Translations under genes and position numbers: made by a program
The notes under the pieces: model-generated
The model's database searches: none
What the model was told of the DNA's origin: nothing
Seen by the model: only the letters and a program-made list of their open reading frames with translations
DNA from: Beroe forskalii
Lineage: Eukaryota; Ctenophora; Nuda; Beroida; Beroidae
Assembly (NCBI GenBank): GCA_011033025.1
Contig: WFMF01000340.1
Location: 124,001-188,000, forward strand
Direction: 5' to 3'
Length of the DNA stretch: 64,000 bases
Part shown: one piece after another, positions 36,000-46,029 of the stretch
How the letters are laid out: every line of letters starts with the position of its first letter
Position numbering within the stretch: position 1 is the first letter of the stretch

Positions 36000-37490
36000 T
36001 TAGAGCTTACTATACAATCCATTGCTATGACCATTGTGATAACCATTTTTGACTGGAACATCAATGTGCTGCGGCAGTATGATTGTTTTGTTTGCAGCAA
36101 TGTCTTCAAGGTTTTCCCCATCAGCACTCACTAGTGGTGATATTTCAAGTATTTCATTTTCATTTTCAAGGCTTCCACTAACATTTCTGATCCAACGCTT
36201 ATGCAAATTAGACAAATCTTCAAGACATGTCTTTGGTGAACATTTCTCTGCACCAGGGCCATTTTTCAGAGGAGAAAATTCATCATACCTTGCAACTTCA
36301 AGAACTGTGAAACTTTTTGAGAATTGGAATACATCAAACACAAACTTTTCCATTTTGATGCCATTGATAGATTCTGGGATAATTTTTTCTCCTGAACTAG
36401 AAATAGTGGGGATCTTTTTCTTAGCAACATGGTGGATGAGTTCTTTCTCATTTTCATTTATAACTTGGCTAAGGAAATCTGTTGTGAAGTAATGATTACA
36501 AATATTCCCTTGTGAGAAAAGTAATTTGCCATTTGGACCAGTCATGTGGGCAGTTTCTGATGATATTTCACTATATTCAACAACCTTCCAGTTTCCATTG
36601 CTCTTGCAAATCACACCAACAGCTTCAGTAGGGTGTGACTTACTCACAACTTTAGCTCCACAATCTGAATTTCTTTCTAAGCAACATCCAATGAAGAGTG
36701 GATCAGGTATTTTGACAAGTATATTATCTACACAATAGCAATGGACACTTCTTATATTATGATCTAGCATGTCCTTCAGTATTCCTTCATTACCCATTGC
36801 TCTATACAAATCACCATTCCCACCAGGTGCCCTAGCAATTGAATGGTCACTATCCATGATTATTTTTCCACCCAGAGATATACATGGAATCATTTCCTGT
36901 TCAAAGAATATGATGTTTTCTTTGCATAATCCAAACCAGTTATTAGCTTTGAAATAATCAGTGGTACCACTTTTAGTATGCTCACTGGTCATGATATACC
37001 ATCTTATTGCTTTTGATGTCCCATACATCTCAGCAGCCAGTTTTTCTTGCTGGCGAACTCGCTCTGCTTGTAACTGATACAATGACTTCCCACTCTGTAA
37101 GCCTACTTTATACATTCCTTTCGGGTAGCTAACACCCAATCTAGTGCCCTGGCCACCAGCCATCAGGAGAAGAGCAACCCTACCATCACTAATCTCCTTC
37201 AGTCCCAATTTTTTCCATCTTTCATTGTTTATATCTGAATCTAGGACACTTTCAAATGCATCAGAAGGAAGGGGCTTTAAGTCTTCCTCTACTCCTGGCA
37301 TTGAGGATTCCTTTTGCATGCATCTGTCAAAACAAGCAAGGTGACTATCAAAGTCTATAGATTTAATGTCTTTATAGAGATGCCTCTTTTGAGCACCAGA
37401 TAGTTCATTCCAGAATGCTAGTAGATGATCTTGTCCATGCAAGGCCAAGGATGACCGTAGGTCTGCCATATCACTTTCAGAAAAGGCCAT
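36000..37490 (-). CDS. UAP1: UDP-N-acetylglucosamine pyrophosphorylase, intronless, 496 aa, C-terminal SKL
   Basis: The enzyme makes UDP-GlcNAc from GlcNAc-1-P and UTP, the step after PGM3. The frame is a single exon. HGQDHLLAFWNEL near the N terminus matches the family (human GQEHLLRFWNEL). LLLMAGGQGTRLG (107-119) is the UTP-binding loop, followed by YPKGMY, WYIMTSEHT, KENIIFFEQEMIPCISLGGK, APGGNGDLYRA, SVHCYCVDNILVKIPDP, GAKVVSKSHPTEAVGV, VVEYSEIS, GNICNHYFTTDFL, NGIKMEKFVFDVFQ and EFSPLKN. Length is close to that of animal UAP1 (about 500-520). The first ATG (37490) is chosen; in-frame sequence extends 6 codons further without an ATG. The last residues are LYSKL, a canonical PTS1. The lack of introns, unlike neighbouring PGM3, suggests an ancient retroposition or intron loss. 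PGM3 begins 1.9 kb downstream. Confidence 0.96.
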   Translation of the reverse strand: MAFSESDMADLRSSLALHGQDHLLAFWNELSGAQKRHLYKDIKSIDFDSHLACFDRCMQKESSMPGVEEDLKPLPSDAFESVLDSDINNERWKKLGLKEISDGRVALLLMAGGQGTRLGVSYPKGMYKVGLQSGKSLYQLQAERVRQQEKLAAEMYGTSKAIRWYIMTSEHTKSGTTDYFKANNWFGLCKENIIFFEQEMIPCISLGGKIIMDSDHSIARAPGGNGDLYRAMGNEGILKDMLDHNIRSVHCYCVDNILVKIPDPLFIGCCLERNSDCGAKVVSKSHPTEAVGVICKSNGNWKVVEYSEISSETAHMTGPNGKLLFSQGNICNHYFTTDFLSQVINENEKELIHHVAKKKIPTISSSGEKIIPESINGIKMEKFVFDVFQFSKSFTVLEVARYDEFSPLKNGPGAEKCSPKTCLEDLSNLHKRWIRNVSGSLENENEILEISPLVSADGENLEDIAANKTIILPQHIDVPVKNGYHNGHSNGLYSKL

Positions 37491-37866
37491 CCCAGGAAGG
37501 TTCCTCAATAGTTATGAAATTTAATTTTTTCAATTGAACTTCTATAGGTAAGATTTTATCCTGATATATTGCTTGCCATGTATTCTATAAGCATAGTATG
37601 TACAAAAATCATCACTCAATTTCTAACCTAACCTAGGATTCTAATACTGCTGATATTCAAGGACACATTTCATAGGGTGTAGCTCGTTAATGACTCTAAC
37701 TTAATTAACCTAGAAAATGAATTAATAGATAAACAAAAACTGGATAATCAGGTCATAATGAATATTGAAACTTTGAAAGAAGCACAGTTAAAACAAAAAA
37801 TAATATCAAACTTTTCTTGATATCAAGTAATAACAATAATATCAATTTAAAACAAAATGAATATTA

Positions 37867-38100
37867 AGGCACCTGTAATGTTTGTCTGTCGATCGAATGG
37901 AATTGGTCGATTGATCAACTCCATTTGAACAAATGATGAGTTTTACTGGTCCATAGTGACTTGAATTATGTTTAAATGAGCAATATTTAGTTGTTTCCCT
38001 ACTAGCTGGAAGATTATCTACTTAAAACACATCAGTCAATCAAATTAATTTGATTGATTGGCCTATTCCATGCGATCGACCGACAAACATTACAGGCACC
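37867..38100. mobile_element. 234-bp MITE with TA target duplication
   Basis: The ends are imperfect inverted repeats (CCTGTAATGTTTGTC on the left; its complement GACAAACATTACAGG on the right). The element is flanked by TA (37865-37866 and 38101-38102). The other arm of the duplication provides the empty site: there the sequence reads through with a single TA (near 3927-3932). The TA target points to the Tc1/mariner group. It has no coding capacity. It inserted after the UAP1 block duplicated, or was lost from the other copy. Confidence 0.8.
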
Positions 38101-38638
38101 TAACAAATGAAAATGAATGGTATACAAACATCACTAACTCTACTACTATTAACTTTTAATAGGACATTTTGCAGACATAATACCTAGACTTACACAGCAC
38201 AAAATACCATGTTCATGAGGTAGGTGTTACATTAGTAAATATGAATGGCATTTGATCTAAATTCAAATAATGAAAAGAACATCAAAAGACTATTGGCAAA
38301 TTTACCTATGCCACAAAATGCATGAAATCTAATCCAACACACATCAGATTAAATCAAATAGAAATCTGAATAGAATAGACAGAGTACCGACAATTTCAGA
38401 ATGAAGCACTTGTAAATTTAATTACAAAGAATTTTTCCAATCAGGAAACAAATTATTAATCACTAATGGGTTACTGGGCAATTCCTTAGCCCGCATAGGT
38501 GTGTGTACACGCCGCAGAGGTGTGTGCTTGTCTGGCGTTGACAGACCCTCTCGAGATTTGCTCTAACCAGATCCCTACTTTTACGCGCGCGCGCCGCGCC
38601 TTGCTCCAAACCAGGGCTCTATTTCTGGCGAACAGTTA

Positions 38639-38676
38639 GGACATTTGGCACCAGTCTAGACTGGTGCCAAATGTCC
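38639..38676. repeat. Perfect 38-bp palindrome
   Basis: The two 19-bp halves are exact reverse complements, centred on TCTAGA (38655-38660), with no spacer. It lies between the CG-rich tract at 38.58 kb and the 12-bp tandem repeat at 38.78 kb. Confidence 0.9.
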
Positions 38677-38773
38677 GAAACGCCGCGCACTGCGAGTCCG
38701 ATTCAGTAAAAAACCTAACCCTGCGAAACCGCCAATTCTTCGGCACTGGATAAGCTTGAGTGTAAACTAATGT

Positions 38774-38848
38774 TATGTATTGTGCTGTGTATTGTGCTGT
38801 GTATTGTGCTGTGTATTGTGCTGTGTATTGTGCTGTGTATTGTGCATT
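38774..38848. repeat. 12-bp tandem repeat TGTATTGTGCTG
   Basis: About six exact copies and one degenerate copy. Open frames over it (CIVLCIVL on plus, IHSTIHST or TAQYTAQY on minus) follow from the 12-bp period. Confidence 0.9.
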
Positions 38849-39932
38849 TGTGCAGTGTATTGCTCCCAGTCCCTCTGTCTGCTGTCGAGCCATGTTTAAA
38901 CATTAAATTGCTTTGTGAAAAACATGTTTTCATCCTATCAATATCAGTTTGCTCTTTCCTTACTTCCTTACCTGTCATCAATCGAGATATCATTTTATCA
39001 TGCCATTTATGAGTCGTCGAGTAGCTGGGATTTTATTCAACTCTGACCTTCATTCGACAGTTTCATCCTGCAATTATTAATTGTGATATATCTTGCATGT
39101 TGATGCCTAACCCAAATTATAATGCTTCCAGTTCCTTGTCGAGCCATATTTACAGTGTTTTAATATTCAACTTACAACATTAAATTGCTTTGTGATATTC
39201 CTATTGTGATAAATAGTTCGTGTTTTCATCCTATCAATATCAGCTTGCTCTTTCCTTATTATACCTGTCATCAATCGAGGTATCATCGTTTTATGATCAG
39301 CGAACTGGCATTAAGTCAACCCTTAATTTCATTGCCATCGGGAAGTTTTATTGCTGTGAAATGTGTAACATTTCTTGATGCCTTCTATGCATAACCCAAA
39401 TTATTACACTTCCTCTGTCGAGCCATGTTTAAACTTTTAAAAATTGAATTGCATTAATGTGATGAATAACGTGTTTCATGCTATGAATATCAGTTTGCTC
39501 TTTTCTTACCTACCATCATTCGAGATTTAATTTTATCTGTCATGTGTGAGTTATGAGTAGCTTGGATTAATTCAACCCTCATGACTTTCATTCAACTGTT
39601 TTATCCTGTTATTATCTTTGATATCTTGCATGCACCAACCAAAATGTTTAAACAATAAATTGCTCTGTTAAATAGTTACTAAGTTATATTGTGATTAATA
39701 ACACAACTACACAATATGCATATTGCATATTAGTTTGCCCTCTCCCACTATCAATTGAGATATCATTTTATCATGCCTTAATGTGATTGTGAGTAGCTGG
39801 GATTAACTCAACTGTTTGTTATTTCTTGATGCCTTGTAGGCATAACTCAATTGATTATTACTCTATTTCACTTCCTCTGTCGAGCCATTGCTTTGTGATA
39901 TTCATAATTGTTATGTGATAAATAAAGTGCAT

Positions 39933-40678
39933 GAATTCTCGACAGATCATTTACAATTGTTGCTATTTTTCTGCTCTCGTCGTAATTTTGATAAACGAAT
40001 TAAAGTTCCAATGGATCACGGGAATACAGCGGGGTGCCTTCCTTTATAGAGAAGTATACAAGCAAGTATACAAGTGAAATCGACCATTTCTATATTTTAA
40101 ACTGTTTTTATAACTATTACCCTAACTGGTCTGTTCTGTAATGGTCTGTTCGGAATGCCTCAATTTCCCAAAGTCAGCATGCATACACGCAGGGATCAAC
40201 AAGGGGATGCTGATAACTACACTACACAATATTGGGGCAGACGTTTGTCTCTCGAATCTCGCAGCATTCGTGAAATTAAAACAAATGGTACCTCTCTATT
40301 CGACCATTAGATTTAAGCAATATAAGAGGGTAAAGCCTTGTGTGTCTGTATAATTCTAGTGCAAGTGTCAGCTTTTCAGTGTTGGTCCAGAACCAAAGTG
40401 TCTGTCCGTAAGCATCCGAACAAATGACCGAAACGAGAACTGATGACGCTTAAACCATACCCTTTCAGGTACCACCCGTAGCTATACTCCAATACAGGAG
40501 TCGGAGCACTGTCTGCGGGCACGGGGTGCTAAGTTTGCTCTAGCTCTAATCCGAGTCTGGACCTTGCTTGGTCCCGTGTCCCCTGGCACGGGTTGTTCGA
40601 TCTTTTCAGGACTCTAGTCCGAGTCCTGTTTTGATTTAGCGTATACAAAACAAAACAAAACAAAACAAAACAAAACAA
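39933..40678 (+). mobile_element. 746-bp retroposon (SINE or 5'-truncated LINE) with (AAAAC)n tail
   Basis: The insertion is flanked by a 12-bp target duplication AATAAAGTGCAT (39921-39932 and 40679-40690). Satellite sequence continues in register after it. The 3' end has the hairpin CAGGACTC-TAGTCC-GAGTCCTG (40607-40628) followed by (AAAAC)n (about 40646-40678). A 3' hairpin plus short tandem tail is typical of target-primed retroposition by stringent LINE machinery. A 70-codon frame at 40141-40353 has no recognised motif. I see no tRNA-like promoter at the 5' end, so it may be a truncated LINE 3' UTR. Confidence 0.8.
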
Positions 40679-40981
40679 AATAAAGTGCATTCATGCTATC
40701 CATATCATTGATATGGATAGCAAACTGTTATTAATAACAGTTTGCTCTTTCTTTACCATCCATCAATCGAGATATCATTTTATATGCCTTGTGGGCAACT
40801 AAGATTAATTCCACCCTTTCTTCCAGTTTCATTATTTCTTGATGCCTTGTATGCATAACCCAAATTATAACACTCCCTCTGTCGAGCTTAATTGTTTAAA
40901 CTTTTAAACATTTAATTGTGGTGAATAACTTGTTTTCATGCTATCAATATCAGTTTGCTCTTCGAGATGTAATTTTATCTG

Positions 40982-41167
40982 CCATGTGTGAGTAGCTGGG
41001 ATTAATTCAACCCTCATGAATTTCATTCAACTGTTTTATCCTGTAATTAGGCATTTGTGATATTTTGCTTGCACGTGCAAGCAAAATATAACAAATGCCT
41101 AATTACAGGATAAAACAGTTGAATGAAATTCATGAGGGTTGAATTAATCCCAGCTACTCACACATGG
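40982..41167. repeat. 186-bp near-perfect palindrome inside the satellite
   Basis: Two 93-bp arms meet without a spacer at GCACGTGC (41071-41078). I find one mismatch (GTGATATT against GTTATATT). The arms are one piece of satellite monomer copied in inverted orientation. Confidence 0.85.
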
Positions 41168-42349
41168 TACGACCCAAATTATGTTTAAACATTAAATTGC
41201 TCTGTTATATTGTGATGAATTAGTGTTTTCATGCAGCTTGCTAACATATCAGTTTTCTCTCTCCTATACCTACCATCAATCGAGATATTTTGTCATACCT
41301 AATTGTTATAACGGGTCTGGGATTGACACAACTCTTTTGATCGGATAATTTTATTTCTGTAGGTACTGTATTATTTCTTGATGCCTTGTACTTGTAGATA
41401 TGCATGGCCCTCTTTTGCACTTCCTCTGTCAAGCCATTGCTTTGTGATATTGTCATAAATATCGTTTTCATACTATCCATTATATAGGTACCTACTCATA
41501 TAATTTAAGCATATAAAATATATAAATAAATATATAAATTAGCAGTTTGCTCTTTCCTTTATACCAACAATCGTCAATCAATCGAGATATCATTTTATCA
41601 TGCCCTGTGGGTAGCTGGAAATTGGGATTAATCCAACTCCTCCTTTCAGTTTCATTGGATAATTTTATTGTTGTGAAGGTGTTATTTCTTGATGCCATTA
41701 TTAATGCATAACCCAAATTGTTACTTTTCCTCTGTCGAGCCATGTTTAAACATTTAAACATTGTACTACTAATGCGATATTGTGATAAATAACGTGTTCT
41801 AAGTTTCTATGCAATCAATGTCAGTTTGCTCTTTCCTTACAAACCATCATTCGTGTATAATTTTATCTGCCATGTCTTAGTAGCTAGGATTAATTGTACC
41901 CTGACTTTCACTCGATAGTTTTGACTCGATAGCATTATTTCGTGATACTTTGTACATACTACTGTACATACCTTTACCCAAAATATCACACTCGAGCCAT
42001 GTTTTTACATTGAATTGCTTTATGTGATAATATTGCGATCGATATCCATATCAGTTTGCTCTTTCTTACCTATCTACCATCAATATATTATCAATAATCG
42101 AGCTATCATTTTACCATGCCATATTGTACGATTAGCTGGGATTAATTCAACCCTGACTTTCAGTTAGCACTCAACAGTTTTGTCCTTTTTATCATTTGGT
42201 GTTATGGCTTTATGGTGTGCGTCAAACGAACTTGCAGAAAATATCACGCCGTGCGACAGCGCAGCTTGAGACATTTAAATGATTCATCGTGCGAGGCGAA
42301 GCTGAGCACTCTAAATCATTTCTGCAGTGAGGTTGAGCGTCTAAAATAT

Positions 42350-42800
42350 TACCCTTTTGGCTTTTATTTAACCGGCCCTTAAGGACAAAAATGACTTTGA
42401 GTTTTTTGTCCAAAGGGCCGATTAAAAAGGCCGGTTAAAAAGGCCAGTTAAAGTGGGGCCGGTCAAATTAAAGGCCAATTTAGGTCAAATTAAAGGCCAA
42501 TTTAGGTCAAATGAAACTTTTATGACTTGCCTTATACAGTTTTAAATTGTCTTGAATGGCATTATGTAACACCTAGAAAGCATCATATCAGACCGGGATT
42601 TGGGTCTTTTGGCACAATTTATTAAGTATAAATGGGTTTCAATGACCATTTTAGAGCATAAAATCCTTGATCTGACGACCACTTTGAAAAATTTGTCCAA
42701 GGGGCCGGCTAAAACGGTTCAAAAATGATTCAATTTTTGTCTATAGGGCCGGTTTAAAAGGGCCGGTTAAAAAAAGGCCGGCTAAATAAAGGCCAATAAG
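42350..42800. repeat. GGCCGGTTAAA dispersed repeat, two copies
   Basis: Blocks of GGGCCGATTAAAAAGGCCGG (42415-42480) and GGGCCGGTTTAAAAGGGCC (42715-42790) occur in similar surroundings (TTTTTGTCCAAAGGGCCG; TCAAAAATGATTCAATTTTTGTC). A third copy is at 63310-63420. No coding content is seen. Confidence 0.6.
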
Positions 42801-43028
42801 GTATAGTAAAACGGACCAAGAAAAACTTTCATTTTCGAGCTTTTAAACTTTTAAAGTAATCGTTTTTTTGCTTTGTTTATGACCAGAAACTCTTTTTTAT
42901 GACCAAAAACTGTTTTTGGTAATTTGGTCATTACTCCGCTTCTGGAGCTCAAGATCTAAACTTCACTTATATGAGATGTTGCTTTCATTAAGCTCTAAAT
43001 ATCCTGGTACCTACACAAACATTATCTA

Positions 43029-43164
43029 CACCAAAACCGTTGGACGGTTGGTCTAGTAACCCCCGCTGGTTTGGATGTGATCAACCCATTTGTCTCTTTT
43101 CAGGTTCCGTTGTCACATCCAAACCCGCGGGGGTTACTAGACCAACCGTCCAACGGTTTTGGTG
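43029..43164. repeat. Long hairpin, copy 1
   Basis: Arms of about 52 bp (CACCAAAACCGTTGGACGG ... and complement) are separated by a loop containing TTTCAGGTTCCG. The right arm has CCGCGGGGG where the left has CCCCCGCTGG. Confidence 0.9.
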
Positions 43165-43701
43165 GTGATATCTTGACAGATGTATGTTTGAACCCATGTT
43201 ACTTGCCCAAAGGCAGTTTGGACCCACGTAACTTGCCCTCACGTAGTCCGTACCCACGTTATAAGCTCACACGCAAGTCTAACCCACGTAACTCACCCTG
43301 ACGAAGTCCAAAACTACGTTATACTAACTTGGATTTACTAGAATTGATATATTTCTTAATTTCTACAAATCATCCATGTGAACTCACGTGCTGAAATATA
43401 GCAAACAGATCTAATTTCACGTGCATCAGTCGTATTTGAACTCATTTCAACGTCACCAAGTCGAAAATCCCATGTAAATATCAATTTCTTCAAATCCCCT
43501 AATTTCTACAAATCGTCCACGTGAACTCGCGTGCTGAAATATAGTAGCCAGTTCTAATTTCACGTGCAGTAGTCGTATTTAAACTCATTTAAACGTAATC
43601 AACTCGAAAATACCGTGTAAATATCAATTTCTTCAAATCCCCTAATTTCTACAAAACGTCCGCGTGAACTCACGTGCTTCACTAGTCCATCGTATATTTC
43701 T

Positions 43702-43958
43702 TCGTTATTCGGACCCCCGTTATTTGGACCCCAGTTATTGGGACCGCCATTATTCGGACCCCCGTTATTCGGACCCCCGTTATTCGGACTCCCGTTATTC
43801 GGACCCCCATTATTCAGACCCCCGTTATTCGGACCTCCGTTATTCGGACCCCTGTTATTCGGACCCCCGTTATTCGGACCCCTGTTATTCGGACCCCCGT
43901 TATTCAGAACCCCGTTATTCGGACCCCCTTTATTCGGACCCCCGTTATCCGGACCCCC
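43702..43958. repeat. 15-bp minisatellite GTTATTCGGACCCCC, block 1
   Basis: About 17 copies with scattered point changes. The period is a multiple of three, so every frame is open (RYSDP, LFGPP and so on); these are not genes. Confidence 0.9.
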
Positions 43959-44361
43959 AAATCCTATAATTTGGAAATTGATTTTTCACCGTACCTTAGA
44001 AAATCGCGTATATCTCGATGAAAAATCGAGATAGCCCAATGATCCATATGATTTTCTGAAAGCTCTTTAAATTTCCAACTAACGATTTTTCAAAATTTTG
44101 GAGCTATCGCCTTTCCTTCTTGGTGAAAAATGCGCTCAAAATGGCCTATTTTCGCTAAAAAGCAATAAAATTTCGCTAAGTTGATGACGTCATAATGACG
44201 TGAAAATGACGTCACCAGAACTTTTTCTTATAGCCTATAACATTTTCCCATCTTAGATCAACAAAACCTGACCTCGATCATGGCTCTACCATTTCCCGTT
44301 CTTGACATCTCGGCTTTCCAAATTTGCTCCCAATTATCATGCTATTATTATATATTATATA

Positions 44362-44508
44362 CACCACCAAAACCGTTGGACGGTTGGTCTAGTAACCCCC
44401 CGCTGGTTTGGATGTGATCAGCCTATTTTGTCTCTTTTCAGGTTCCGTTGTCACATCCAAACCCGCGGGGGGTTACTAGACCAACCGTCCAACGGTTTTG
44501 GTGGTGAT
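44362..44508. repeat. Long hairpin, copy 2
   Basis: Same arms as copy 1, with both sides extended to CACCACCAAAACC/GGTTTTGGTGGTG. Confidence 0.9.
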
Positions 44509-44539
44509 ATCTTGACAGATGTATGTAGTTTAAACCCAT

Positions 44540-44755
44540 GTTACTCGGACCCCCGTTATTCGGACCCCCGTTATTCGGACCCCCTTTTTTCGGACCCCCG
44601 TTATTCGGACCCCCGTTATTCGGACCCCCGTTATTCGGACTCCCGTCATTCGGGCCCCCGTTATGCGGACCCCTGTTATTCGGACCCCCGTTATTCGGAC
44701 CCCCGTCATTCGGACCCCCGTCATTCGGACCCCCGTTATTCAGACCCCCGTTAGT
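44540..44755. repeat. 15-bp minisatellite, block 2
   Basis: About 14 copies of GTTATTCGGACCCCC with GTCATTC variants. Confidence 0.9.
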
Positions 44756-45883
44756 CGTATTTAAACTCATTTCAACATAATCAAGTCGAAAATCCCGTGT
44801 AAACATAAATTTCTTCAAATCCCCTAATTTCTACAAAACGTCCGTGTGTACTCACGTGCTGAAATATGGCAACTAGATCTAATTTCACGTGCATTAGTCG
44901 TATTTAAACTCATTTCAACGTAATCAAGTCGAAAATCCCGTGTAAATATCAATTTCTTTAAATCCCTAATTTCTACAAAACGTCCGCGTCAACTCACGTG
45001 CTCCACTAGTTCATCGTATATTTCCCATCCCTATTCACTGCAAGACATGGAGAAACCATTATCAGTAGACCATCGTATCACAGAATAGGATTACAGTACA
45101 ATTTTTCGTCATAAACGTAATTTCAATCAATTTGCAGTTCAATTTTTAGAAGCCTCCCACGACAACAATCTTCGACCGATCGCCCTGAAACTCGTTTTAT
45201 AGCTGAATCTTAAGGTCTTAAAAGCAGCATATCAAAGTAAAACATAATCCGATGAAAACTATTTGAGTTAGAGATGTCCAAAGTAGCGCAAAATAGCGTT
45301 CTATCGCAAAATACGCTATTTTAGTGGTTTTACGCGATTTTGATGACGTCATCACAGCACCCAAATAGACTCAAACCAACTTCCCATATAGCCTATAAGA
45401 CAATTCCACCTTAGTACAACATACTTTGACCGGTCTCATCTCAAGATAAGTTGCAGTTCTTGACACCTCACTCATTTAACTTTTGTCCTATAATTTGGAA
45501 ATCGATTTTTCACCGTACCTTAGAAAATCGCGTATATCTCGATGAAAAATCGAGATAGCCCAATAATCCGTATGATTTTCTGAAAGCTCTTTAAATTTGC
45601 TAAAAATCTTTACGAAAAATTAAGGAGCTATCTCCTTTCCTTCTTGGTGAAAAATGCGCTCGAAAATGGCCTATTTTCGCTAAAAAAGAAACAAAATTTC
45701 GCTAAGTTGATGACGTCATAGTGACGTGAAAATGACGTCATCAGAACTTCTCTTATAGCCTATAACATTTTCCCATCTGAGATCAACAAAACCTGACCTC
45801 GATCATGGCTCTACCATTTCCCGTTCTTGACATCTCGGCTTTCCAAGTTTGCTCCCAATTATCATGATATTATATATTATATA

Positions 45884-46029
45884 CACCACCAAAACCGTTG
45901 GACGGTTGGTCTAGTAACCCCCCGCTGGTTTGGATGTGATCAGCCCATTTTGTCTCTTTTCAGGTTCCGTTGTCACATCCAAACCCGCGGGGGGTTACTA
46001 GACCAACCGTCCAACGGTTTTGGTGGTGA
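45884..46029. repeat. Long hairpin, copy 3
   Basis: Same arms and loop as copy 2. It is followed by ACCCACGTAACTTGCCC-type repeats instead of the minisatellite. Confidence 0.9.

Larger units (their letters stand above)
35345..38505 (-). repeat. Inverted segmental duplication, arm B (contains intact UAP1)
   Basis: This is the reverse complement of 3430-6533. The outer edge lies at the TTCCTTAGCCCGCATAGGTG motif (38482-38505) and the inner edge at TCATATCAAACGCTTCTAG (35341-35360). The UAP1 coding sequence here is uninterrupted. This arm differs by a 234-bp insertion at 37867-38100 and by unrelated sequence between about 37610 and 37735. Confidence 0.85.
38870..42190. repeat. Degenerate satellite array, monomer about 250-300 bp
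   Basis: About eleven monomers, each recognisable by CTCTGTCGAGCCATGTTTAAAC, ATTGCTTTGTGATA, TATCAATATCAGTTTGCTC, ATCAATCGAGATATCATTTT, GAGTAGCTGGGATTAATTC and TTGATGCCTTGTATGCATAA in that order (for example 38884, 39138, 39418, 39878, 40879, 41170, 41425, 41733, 41992). Monomers vary by indels, so the array is old. It is interrupted by a retroposon (39933-40678) and by a palindromic duplication (40982-41167). No gene lies inside it. Confidence 0.8.

Noticed and set aside
37491..37508. Six extra N-terminal codons for UAP1
   Set aside because: They would need a TTG start. The first ATG at 37490 gives a normal N terminus.
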